NCBI GenBank assembly: GCA_027579435.1
Contig: JANBPK010001130.1
Coordinates: 1 to 30,072 of the forward strand
DNA: 30,072 nucleotides
DNA from: Candolleomyces eurysporus
Lineage: Eukaryota > Basidiomycota > Agaricomycetes > Agaricales > Psathyrellaceae
Direction of reading: 5' to 3'
The notes under the pieces were generated by a model, which had not been told where the DNA came from, did no database searches, and saw only the letters and a program-made list of their open reading frames with translations. This document shows, piece after piece, positions 1 to 8,876 of this stretch (position 1 is the stretch's first letter; the number at the start of each line of letters is the position of its first letter). Position numbers and translations under genes: made by a program.

Positions 1-1279
1 CGCTCCGACATTAAGCGGCGACAGAAAACCGACTCCCATCCAAAGGTCAAGCCACCTCAGCGCCTGCCCGTTTACGACAAGGGCCCCTTGTTCAAGCAGG
101 GCTACTTGCTGGCGGAGTTGCAGGCTCCTTTGCTTAAGGGCTTTGCCCCCCCAGACTGGGTGAGTACCGTTCACAGCCTATTATTGATCAGTGTTCCTTA
201 CTGATCTCACCTCACCTCTTTTCTAGGTGCGTCCTCCTTGTGGTAGCTGCGCCGCGTCCGGTATCGTTTGTACCGGCGGCGACTTCCTACATGGAGTCCG
301 GTGCGACAACTGCAACGACCAAAAGAAACCGTGCGGCTTCGACCTTTTGATTCCGCGGATGACAAGCCTGTCGGCTCTCTCTGCCGCTGCTGACGCCGCC
401 CCAGAAAGTGAGTTCTATTCCTTTTTGGTTTCCTAAGTGTTTCCTGAACCTGCTTACACAGGAATCTCTTCCCTAATCGTCGACTCACTCCTACTGCGAG
501 GAATGACGAGAGTCGCCTTTGCCTTGGCTGAAGACCAGTACAAATTGCTGGAAGCCAAACTGGGCACACTCTCTCTCATTCTGAGCAGAGTTTACAGTGA
601 CGAAGGGGACACCGGCCTTCGTCGGTATTTCCACGACGTCGAGGCACTCCAGAGCCTCCTGGAGTTCTCGCGGCACGTCCCTCTCGACACTCCGATGCTC
701 TACCCTCGCCGTACCTCGACCTCGACCATGGGAGTCACCACGGACAAGTACACGTGGACCACGACTTTCGACGAGGAAGAAGTCGACGAGTATCTCTCGT
801 CTCTGAGGAAGGAGCTGCGCCAGAAGTCGTCGCCACTGGACGAGCGGAGTTCTGAGGTTGCCGAGGGGTCCGACCCTACGGTAGTCAAGCCGGCTGAAGT
901 CACCTTGACCCCAGCCCCTGACCTCCTTGGCTCCCTCTTCGGCTCTCCTCGTGAGCCAACTCCTCTGGTCCCTCGGAAGCGACGCCGTGTCGTCCTCGCG
1001 CCGTCTGAGTCCTCCTCGGATGAGCAGGATGATGGTGCTGGACCGGTTATTCAAACTCCGCCGCCCGCATCACCTCCTGCCGGTCGACTCCGGCTTCCTT
1101 CCTCTTCGCCGCCGCCGCCTCTGCCTCCTCGCGCTATCAACCCTCTCATCGGCACCTCCACCTTGCCTCCTGCTCCACCTCACACTCTCTCTAGCAAGGA
1201 GCGGCGTCAGTGGGCAAAGGTCTTCAAGCAGGCCGGGATGCCTTGGGAGGAGCCTCAAAAGAAGCGACGAAAGGACTGA
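1..1279 (+). CDS. Zn2Cys6-like cysteine-cluster protein, 5'-partial, three visible exons
   Basis: The model is join(1-159, 227-407, 462-1279), open at the left edge, giving 385 visible residues. Introns 160-226 (67 nt) and 408-461 (54 nt) have GTGAGT donors and TAG or CAG acceptors, and removing them restores one frame. Exon 2 encodes a C-X2-C-X6-C-X10-C-X2-C-X6-C cluster (visible residues about 58, 61, 68, 79, 82, 89), the spacing of fungal Zn2Cys6 DNA-binding domains. A long Ser/Pro-rich region follows, with basic stretches PRKRRRV (about 284-290) and KKRRKD at the C-terminus that look like nuclear signals. Similar cluster proteins occur as multicopy families in agaricomycetes, often beside retroelements, so this may be a mobile-element accessory gene rather than a regulator. 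DNA binding is inferred from cysteine spacing only. The start codon lies outside the window. Confidence 0.72.
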
Positions 1280-1708
1280 CGGCGGACTTTGAATCCTGGT
1301 AGATACGCATTCCTTAGAATACCTTGCCTTTTGTTACCATTTGTCTCCACTCATAACTGTTGGTGCCAGTTATGAAGTGAGTATTCCCAGCACCTAATAT
1401 AAATCTCTTGTAGCCTTCTGAGTTAAGGATAAGAAATGCTTAAGTCTCCTTGAGTCTCGAGGTTGTAGTTTTCCAAGTCTAGAAGCCGTCCTTAGGCTCC
1501 TTTTTGACCAAGCCTGCTTACATTTGAGACCAAGACTTCACGGAAATTCCTCTAAGTCTCAGTATGACATAGCTAGTCCTTGTAAGGACTCCACCTCTCC
1601 CCCAAACTAAAATTCAAGCCGCCCTCGGCTATGTTCAGATAGGAGAAAGTCAGACCGATCGGCCCTCGCACGGTGTCATGTTGGAGCCGCGCCAGACCTC
1701 CACAAGAG
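1280..1708. other. Intergenic region between two plus-strand genes
   Basis: No convincing ORF on either strand. The stretch should hold the 3' UTR of the upstream Zn2Cys6-like gene and the promoter of the next gene. It is pyrimidine-rich on the plus strand, and I see no repeat or RNA gene in it. Confidence 0.5.
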
Positions 1709-1715
1709 TATTTAA
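1709..1715 (+). promoter_or_regulatory. Possible TATA-like box (TATTTAA)
   Basis: TATTTAA lies 71 bp before the ATG chosen for the downstream spliced gene. That spacing suits initiation about 30 bp downstream of the box. No experimental support; fungal promoters often lack such boxes. Confidence 0.35.
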
Positions 1716-1785
1716 TCCTGCCTAAATGAAGCTGACCCTCATGCCGCTTCATTCCCTCCTAGTAATTCCTTCGAACTCTCTTACC

Positions 1786-4700
1786 ATGCCCGAAACCATG
1801 AACACCGAGAACCTTGTTCCCTTCTGGCAGAGCCAGCTCCTCAACCTCTCCAACCGTTATCCTGTCACCGGAGGCGCCATATCCCAGGCTGAACTGGACC
1901 AATGTACTTCTGCCTTCCGTGTTTTAGTGTCAGACGGCGTGAGTGACCTTCTGAAGCCCTCTAACCTTTCTACTCTGACGCCGCTTCAAGTGTCAGATTA
2001 TAGAGAACACCCCGACGTTCAAGGACAAATCCAAGGTCATCAATGTTATGATTGCTCAAGACAATCACCTCGGATTATTACACAACTACGTTTGCCGCTA
2101 TAATCTGAATAACCATTTCCCAAAGCCGCTTCGAGACAACCTTCAGAGTCTAATTGCAGACGGCATAGCCGCTTGTTCAGGCCAGGTGAGTCCCTGATAC
2201 CCTGTAAAACCCATAGATTTCCCAATGTTTTCCTAATACTTCTTTTCTAGTGGCTTAACCCCTGGACTGCCCAGAGAGAAGTTGTTCGCGACGGCGGGAG
2301 TACCATCCCTGCTAAACGCCCTGTACGCCTCTCCCTACCGTGTCCCCCAAACTACAGATCTGACCTCCTCACGCCGTTCCAGGCTAGTACTTGGAGTCCT
2401 GCACTTGGACACAGCAGCCGCTTCAGTCACGCCGCTTCAGAAGGTAAGTTATCCTATACAGTGGCTCACAAAACCTTTCCAATGTTTTGCACTTTTTGAA
2501 AGATGAGTCAATATCATTTGAAATAAATTATGTAAAATCCTGGATTTACTCTCAGGCAAACATCAACATGTTGTTCACACGCATGCCAAGTCTGGTACTG
2601 TTTTCTCATCACACAAAAAATACAAGTCATTGGAAAGGTTTTGTAACTAATCAATTTTTGCCTCTTGATTCTACAAAATCATGTGATTTTGTTGAATAAA
2701 TGCAAATATAGCCAAATAAAATCATGTGACTATGATACTAGAGGTATATAGGCTGAAGTAAAGCCACTCTAAGTCCCCCACAACTGCCATCTGTACTCCC
2801 TATTCAGCATGCACAAACTATCTTCTACCTCCATCTCTCATATCCTTTATCTGCTAGATTCTGGAGAGTCAGCAGCTTCTATTCATCATCAAACTGGTTA
2901 TGGCATTGCTACAATCAGCTGTCTTTGCTCTGAACACCATCCCAACCTTTCCAAGCCCTCTGGTAATTGCCCTCATCTCCTTACTGATACCAGCATTAAC
3001 TATGCCAAGCGTGTTATCTGCACAGGGAAGGTCAACAATGCAATGCAGGCAGCAGCAATGCTTCAGAATCAAAGTGCCAAGAAGTTCTCTACACAAACAT
3101 TGCATTGGAGGCTGAAGGAAAGTGGTATGACAGCCGTAGTGAAGAAAAANCAGCCCAAGTTGCAGGCACACCACAAGAGGGCTAGGCTGGAATTTGCAGA
3201 GAGGCATGCAGAATGGACAATAGAGGATTGGAAGAAGGTAATATGGTCAGACAAGACTAAAATCAATTGTTTGGGGTCAGATGGAAGGAAATATGTGTGG
3301 AAAGAGGATGGAGAAGGTTTGAGTGATAGGCTGGTAGAAGGAACTGTGAAGTTTGGAGGTGGAAATTTGATGATGTGGGGATGTATGACATGGGATGGGG
3401 TTGGGTATGCAACCAAGATTGATGGGAAGATGGATGGTGAACTCTACACAGAGATTCTGGGAGATGAATTCATCAAGACACTTGAATTTTTTGGATATGA
3501 CATAGAAGACATCATCTTCCAGCAAGACAATGACCCCAAACACACCAGTCGCAAAGCCAGAATATGGTTCTCTGACAATGATGTTGAAGTTCTGAAGTGG
3601 CCTGCACAATCTCCTGACATCAATCCCATTGAACACCTATGGCATTACCTCAAAAGACAACTTGAAACTTATGAAGAACCAGCCAAGAGTGTTGGAGAAC
3701 TTTGGACAAGAGTGGAGAAGGAATGGGATGGGATTCCCATGGAGGAATGTCAAAAATTGATTGAAAGTATGCCTAGAAGACTTGCAGCAGTTGTCAAGGC
3801 CAAAGGAGGATATACAAAGTACTAAATGATACCAGTAACATAGGAAAAATAATTAGTTACAAAACCTTTCCAATGACTTGTACTTTTGTGTGATGAGAAA
3901 ACGGTACTAAAAATGGTCATATGAACACGTGACTTGGCATGCGTGTGAAAAGCATGTTGATGTTTGCCTGAGAATAAATCCAGGATTTTACATAATTTAT
4001 TTCAAATGATATTGACTCATCTTTCAAAAAGTGCAAAACATTGGAAAGGTTTTGTGAGCCACTGTATACCGGCAGCCCAGAGCAATCCCCTTACTCATGC
4101 CCCTACCTAGGCGCCGATCCTAGTGAAAGCGCCGTAGTCCAAGAAGCTATTCGCGTCCTCCAACACTCAGATGGCAACGTCTTTAGGTCGGATGATATGG
4201 ACACTTTCTTCCAACTCACGACGCTCAAAGCCACTCTCGCCCAGCAGGACGCTGAGCNTCCGTGCCCAGTTACTAGTCCACCAGGCCACCACCGTTTGTA
4301 TCAACAAGCTGCATGAGCAGATGGAGAGGCACGAGCATTGCCGCCTCCGCGACTTCCATCGCCCCCCTTCCCCAGGTGTCGCTGCTTCAACTCGCGCTCA
4401 CGACGCCCCAGTCTCCACGACCAGAGACCACGCCGTTCCAGCTTCCTCCAGGAAGAAATCGGTGAAGGAGTGGAAGGAGGGAAGGGATAAAGAGAAGACT
4501 TCCAAGGTTCAGGCCGCTTCAGCCAAGCTGTCCGAGGCTTCAGGCGAGGCATCTACCTCTAAGTCTTCTTTGAAAGGAAAGGAAACTGGTTCCAAGACGA
4601 AAACTCGATCCGCCAAAGAAGTCACCGCTCCAGAAGTCAAGGAGAAACCCAAGACTTGCGCTGCTTCTCAAACCAAAGGTTCGAAATCAAAGGGCAAACG

Positions 4701-4881
4701 TCGCACCGCTCCAAAATCGAAGGAGACCGTCTCCAAGGAGGAACAAGTCGAGGAAGGAGAAACCGTTGAGCAGGACAAGGATGTGGAAATGCAGGAAGTT
4801 GATGCCGCCGGAGAGGAGATAGAAGAAGACGCCTCCATCCCGGTAGACCAGTTGGACGAGGAAGATGAGGAATCCGACTAG
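1786..4881 (+). CDS. Spliced basic/acidic low-complexity protein, with a Tc1 element inside intron 3
   Basis: The model is join(1786-1938, 1997-2185, 2251-2443, 4111-4881). Introns 1 (58 nt, GTGAGT..CAG) and 2 (65 nt, GTGAGT..TAG) keep phase 0, and intron 3 keeps phase 1. Intron 3 spans 1667 nt only because a 1606-bp Tc1 element lies in it; without the element it would be 57-59 nt. The start at 1786 follows ACC and a TATA-like box; an in-frame ATG at 1726 is the alternative. The exons total 1306 nt, one too many, and the frame breaks at N4258, so I read that N as one surplus ambiguous base. The restored product is about 434 aa: a helical N-terminal part, a Lys/Ser-rich middle and a Glu/Asp-rich tail ending DEEDEESD. 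I do not recognise the family. The stop lies 18 bp from the stop of the convergent pol remnant. Confidence 0.62.
2459..2651 (+). repeat. Left terminal inverted repeat of the Tc1 element
   Basis: About 193 bp. The outer 110 bp match the right arm almost perfectly; a gap of about 20 bp relative to the right arm follows near 2590. A 17-bp motif, ACAAAACCTTTCCAATG, lies near the outer end (2468-2484) and again in reverse orientation at the inner end (2628-2644). Confidence 0.88.
2809..3825 (+). CDS. Tc1-family transposase (DD34E)
   Basis: A single-exon ORF of 338 aa, the usual Tc1 transposase length. It should bind the element's inverted repeats and catalyse cut-and-paste transposition into TA in the nucleus. 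The N-terminal ~110 residues contain helix-turn-helix-like segments (for example residues 8-37). The catalytic triad is visible: D148 in WSDKTKIN, D240 in QQDNDPKHTS and E275 in NPIEHLW, with 34 residues between D240 and E275, the Tc1 signature. Residue 114 is undefined because of N3150 at the end of an A-run; A or G there gives Lys and keeps the frame. There is no stop or frameshift, so it may be functional. The ATG at 2809 gives the expected N-terminus. Confidence 0.93.
   Translation: MHKLSSTSISHILYLLDSGESAASIHHQTGYGIATISCLCSEHHPNLSKPSGNCPHLLTDTSINYAKRVICTGKVNNAMQAAAMLQNQSAKKFSTQTLHWRLKESGMTAVVKKXQPKLQAHHKRARLEFAERHAEWTIEDWKKVIWSDKTKINCLGSDGRKYVWKEDGEGLSDRLVEGTVKFGGGNLMMWGCMTWDGVGYATKIDGKMDGELYTEILGDEFIKTLEFFGYDIEDIIFQQDNDPKHTSRKARIWFSDNDVEVLKWPAQSPDINPIEHLWHYLKRQLETYEEPAKSVGELWTRVEKEWDGIPMEECQKLIESMPRRLAAVVKAKGGYTKY
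3852..4064 (-). repeat. Right terminal inverted repeat of the Tc1 element
   Basis: About 213 bp, the inverted counterpart of the left arm with about 20 extra bp in its middle. The 17-bp motif is again present twice in opposite orientation: inner copy 3859-3875, outer copy 4039-4055. Confidence 0.88.
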
Positions 4882-4899
4882 AATTCCTCCCCCCNTCAT

Positions 4900-6986
4900 T
4901 CAATCCTCTTCCTCCATAGTATCAGACAGCCTTAGTCTTGGCATGCCTTCAAAATTGTAGTCCACATATGCCTCGTTTCCGTCTTCTGTAGAGTTCTCCA
5001 AATCCTGTATTGTAGCTTCATCCAAATTGAAACCACTGTCCTTTCCAATGCCTATTTGTATGGACTTCCTCGGATAGTAGGGAATTACCCTGAATGCCCC
5101 GACCTTGCTGTGATACACCGATCCGTCTAATTCCGCCAAGATGTACGCACCGCCTTTATTTCTAGTGACCACTACCATGGGTCCCAAGTAACGCGGCTTC
5201 ATCTTTTTGTTAAGGCTAGACTCGACAGCCGTGTTTCTCATCAGTACCAGGTCACCCCGCTTGAAGTCCCAATCCTTAATAGTTGCCTTATTTGCCTTAG
5301 AATATTCCTCGACTCGACGCCGCTTCTCAGCGTCGACCCGCTTCATAACGCTCTCAACATGAGTCTGATGCTTTGCTAAAGCTCTTGCCCTCGCAGCTAT
5401 CAAGTCCTCAGTTGGCATAATACCCGTTGGGGGTTCCACTAACCAAGTGGCCTCTTGCACGTCGAGCGGCGTGACAGGTTCGGCTCCCGTTAAAGCAAAG
5501 AACAGAGAGCAACCCAATCTTTTACGAACAGTGATTCTATCAGCCCACATAACATGATTGAAGAACCAGTACCACTTGCTCGTGTCGCCGCCTGTGGCTT
5601 TGTAGAGACTTTGCCTTACGTCCCAGTGAGGCCGCTCGATTTTCCCGTTTGCCTTAGAGTTATATCCTGAAATCGAAATTCCTGTAATGCCATATTTCTG
5701 TCATAGCCATTCCACAGCTGCAATGAAAGGCTTCCCGTTGTCGGTGATAATCCGACTAAGACATCCCCACCTACATATGATGTCCGAGAAGAGCCAGGCT
5801 CCTATGGTTGCTGCAGTTTCTTTCCGAAGCAGTCTCCCTTCCATCCAAGACATAAGAGCACACCGACCGTGCACAATATAACCGTGTCCATTGCTAGGCG
5901 GCGTCATATGCAGGGTATCAATATGTACCATCTGGAATATAGATGGAGTCTCCGTAACCTTTGGTGGTATTTTCACCAAGGTTTTCTGGCAGACTTGACA
6001 AAGGTGACACGTCCTGACGAACATCTCAGTATCGTGTTCTACCTCTGGCCACCAGAACCACTTGGTAAGAAACGCCAAAGTAGCATAGTGGCCCCTATGG
6101 CCGTTCGCATCATGCGCTCCTTTGAGAATAGTCATTCTTTGTTCCGGTTCGATGTACAGGCGATGGTGTCCTTCACCATTTTCTTGCCAGTACAATCGAC
6201 CATCCTTCGAGATGAAGAACCGTGCTGCAAACCTTTCGAAACCTTTCCAATCCTTGGCTGCCACCTCACGCGGCTTGACCGCAGGTGTAGATAACCATGC
6301 CTGCACCAGGGGAACCCACTGGTCGAGCTGCCTCCCCCAGCTAGTTCGCCAGTTGGTTGGGTAGTCTTCCCCCACTGAGTCCACCACCTTTTCTTGTGAG
6401 GCGGCTTGAAGCAGGACTGACGCCACTTCAGACTCAACAGAGAGCCTCCTGGTCTCCTCAAGACGGTTCAAGAGTTGCTGAAACTCAAGATCTCGACTGA
6501 ACAAGTCTTCCTCCTCTTCCACTCCTTGGAATAAGAGGTGNTGGACANTGTCTNGGGAGACAGTCTGAAGATACCCTCCCCTGGTATCTATTTGGTCCCT
6601 GAATGCCTCAAAAGGTAGAGGATCGTCGTCCTCCGGGAACTTCTTAGAATACATGATGGGATCTGGCGGATCAGTATCAAGGAATTCTTTGAACTCACAC
6701 CGCTCCGGATCACCAGGATGCTTGCGCCACCTTGATAAACCGTCAGCAGGGAAAGTCTTGCCCATAACATGACTGAGTTCAAAGTAGAACTTCCTAACAT
6801 TCTCGATCCAACGATTAATAGTCGCATTTGGCGCCGCTCCAGGATTCTGTAACATTCCTTGGACATACTTAGCATCAGTCTCAACCACTAGAGGCCGCGC
6901 CATAACCAGGGTGTACTCATTTTCCTTAAGTGCTCGCATGATCCCATATAGTTCCCTTTTTGCCTGTGAATAATTTGAGTACTTTA
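4900..6986 (-). pseudogene. Ty3/gypsy-like Pol remnant: RNase H and integrase, RT missing
   Basis: Reading on the minus strand, the remnant opens with RNase H motifs (NYSQAKRELYG, VVETDAKYVQGML, FPADGLSR). A zinc-binding integrase N-terminus follows (GHRGHYATL..CHLCQ), then the catalytic core: D at 5917-5919 (MVHIDTLHM), D at 5740-5742 (IITDNGKPF) and E at 5635-5637 (NGKIERPHWD). A C-terminal domain of about 215 aa ends in an acidic tail. An in-frame TGA at 5701-5703 splits the core between the second D and the E; the frame is otherwise continuous, so one substitution inactivates it. Three Ns (6541, 6548, 6554) blur a linker. The RT that should precede RNase H is absent because the 6987-8737 element abuts the gene. 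No LTRs were found. Its stop faces the stop of the plus-strand gene 18 bp away. Confidence 0.85.
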
Positions 6987-8737
6987 CACTCCCCCACGAG
7001 TCCAGCTGGACTTCCGGTGGACTTCCAGTGGTTTTTGCCGGACTCCAGTGGACTTTCACTGGACTTTTTACAAATTTTATAGGGAAAACAGTCCGGTGAA
7101 AGTCCGGTTGGAGTCCAGTTGGGGTCTGGTACCATAGAAAAGCATGGACTCCCGGACTCCGGCACTAACACTGGACTGAACTGGACTGGACTGGTCCACT
7201 GGACCACTTTTACCAGACTCCAGCACTAAAGGTCCGGTGGAATTCCGGCGGACTTCCAGTGGAGTGCCTTCCAGATCCTTTTGACCAGACTCAAGCACCA
7301 GAAAGTCCGGTGGACCTCCAGTGGACGTCCAGTGAAAAAGGTCTGGCAGAATGCTAGTGCAGTTCTAACAAGGCCCAAATAAATGGGTAAATAAAATTCA
7401 TTTATGCTAGAATTAAATACAAATTATTACTGCTGACTTTGAAAACAAGCCAGAATAGTTGATCACTACTGTGCAAATGCTGTTGCCCACCCAAGAGAAT
7501 AACAAAAACAATCAAAACAAATAAGCAGCAATACTGTGCCAGACTGTAGGGATGCAATTGAATTTGAAACATTACATTTTGCATACCAAGAAAATAGACA
7601 ACAGATAGTGTTACATGTTACCAGGTGTTACAATCCCTTGGACTTATCTCATAGACTCTCTGGTCTCTGTAGTTTCTACCTCATGTACCCCTTGTGTTTG
7701 CCTTATGGTTACCTCATGTATGCTCTATGAAAATGTGCATTCAATACTTAGGCATTTGAATAGCTTAATGCTTGGATTTCAAGCTTTCAGTCTATACTCA
7801 AACAAATGGTCATTAGCAACTTTAAGTGGTATTTGCACAGTCTTCTTTATATTCATACCAAGCGAGTTCTTCAAAGACAAACAGACCATGCCAGTGCAAC
7901 TATTCAAGAAATAGATGGGGATCACAATGAAGAAGAAGGGGATATTGAGAGGGTGGGGGAGAATGAAGCAGTTGCAATAGTAGCAGTAGCACCAGTTGAC
8001 TAGTGCAGTTTGGTAGTAACATTTCAGTAGAAGTCCAGTAAAAGCTTAACAGACTTATCATAAACTTCAAATAATAAACAGGTTTGGTCTGTTTACTCCA
8101 AGTTGTAGTTTCAAGTATAACAATTTAGTAGAATTCCACCAGAAGTCCAGTGGGATTATGCACCAGTTGTAAAAATCCAGTGGAATTCCATCAGAGGTTC
8201 AGTTACTAGAGATTCACCAGAGCTCCACCAGAAGTCCAATGGAATTACATCAGAGGTTCAGTCACTAGAGCTTCACCAGAGCTTCACCAGAAGTCTGGCA
8301 GAATTCCATCAGAGGTTCAGTCACTAGAGATTCACTGGAGCTCCACCAGAAGTCCAGCAGAATTCCAGCAGAGTTTCAGTCAAAGAAACTCACTAGAAAT
8401 TCACTGGAACTCCACCAGAAGTCCAGTGGAATTCCAGCGGAGTTTTAGTTAAAGAAACTCACCAGAAATTCACAAGACTAATGCCAAACACATCACCAGA
8501 AATCCACTGGACTGATGCTGGACACAAACTGGACTTTCACTGGACAGGTCCCGGAAAAGCACTGGACAAGTGCTGGACTCCACTGGACTCCACTGGACTT
8601 CCACTGGACTCAACTGGACTTTTACCAGACATTGAATAAAAGTCTTGCTTTTTAGGTCAAGTCCAGTGAAAGTCCACTGGAAGTCTACTGGAAGTCCACT
8701 GGACATACCAGAGTCCAGCCGGACTTGTGGGGGACTG
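6987..8737. mobile_element. Non-autonomous element with 26-bp inverted ends, rich in GTCCAGTGGAC-like repeats
   Basis: The left end (6987-7012, starting CACTCCCCCAC) and the right end (8712-8737) are inverted repeats matching at 23 of 26 positions. Inside, both flanks carry dense degenerate copies of the near-palindromic word GTCCAGTGGAC / GTCCACTGGAC. About 8130-8480 forms a loose tandem array of roughly 58-68 bp built on CCACCAGAAGTCCAG. The centre (7380-8020) is AT-rich with no recognised protein; the longest ORFs there (for example 7615-7914) look like chance. Flanks are TTA on the left and CTA on the right; alternatively AGTAC occurs at 6978-6982 and 8741-8745. The target duplication is thus unresolved and I cannot name the superfamily. 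Confidence 0.66.
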
Positions 8738-8745
8738 CTAAGTAC

Positions 8746-8876
8746 AGCTCAAAGTAGTATATGCATTTTGGCCATCTTGTTCTTGGTCTGCATGACCGCA
8801 CATGACATGGTCGCTTCTACCATATCGCCATGCTTGAATGCCACCGGTGATGTGATCGAGTACGGCGAGACTACTA
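8746..8876 (-). pseudogene. Short degenerate coding fragment (GDMVEAT motif)
   Basis: On the minus strand a frame reads FKHGDMVEATMSCAVMQ, then KMAKMHILL, a TGA (8749-8751) and AVL. It resembles a short conserved block I associate with multicopy agaricomycete proteins (GD-x-VE..., ending LRA). If so, the TGA replaces an Arg codon (CGA to TGA). The fragment stops at the edge of the neighbouring repeat-rich element. Recognition is from memory and the match is short, so this is a weak call. Confidence 0.3.

Larger units (their letters stand above)
2459..4064 (+). mobile_element. Complete Tc1-family DNA transposon (1606 bp), TA target duplication
   Basis: The element begins CAGTGGCTCAC and ends with its exact reverse complement. 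It is flanked by TA at 2457-2458 and 4065-4066; the flanks in fact read TATA on both sides. It has inverted repeats of about 200 bp and one full-length transposase gene. The terminal bases CAGT and TA targeting are typical of Tc1. With an open transposase and near-identical outer repeats it looks young. It lies in the sense orientation within an intron of the flanking gene. Confidence 0.93.

Noticed and set aside
491..1054. A 187-codon minus-strand frame opposite exon 3 of the Zn2Cys6-like gene
   Set aside because: It is a shadow of a Pro/Ser/Arg-rich plus-strand exon; the plus strand has matching splice sites and a cysteine cluster.
2455..4068. A TATA (4-bp) target duplication for the Tc1 element
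   Set aside because: Both flanks do read TATA, but Tc1 elements duplicate TA; the extra TA can be chance, so only TA is claimed.
7615..8003. Two overlapping plus-strand frames in the centre of the repeat-packed element, considered as a transposase
   Set aside because: No DDE or HTH motif, low-complexity ends and competing frames; chance in AT-rich DNA is likelier.
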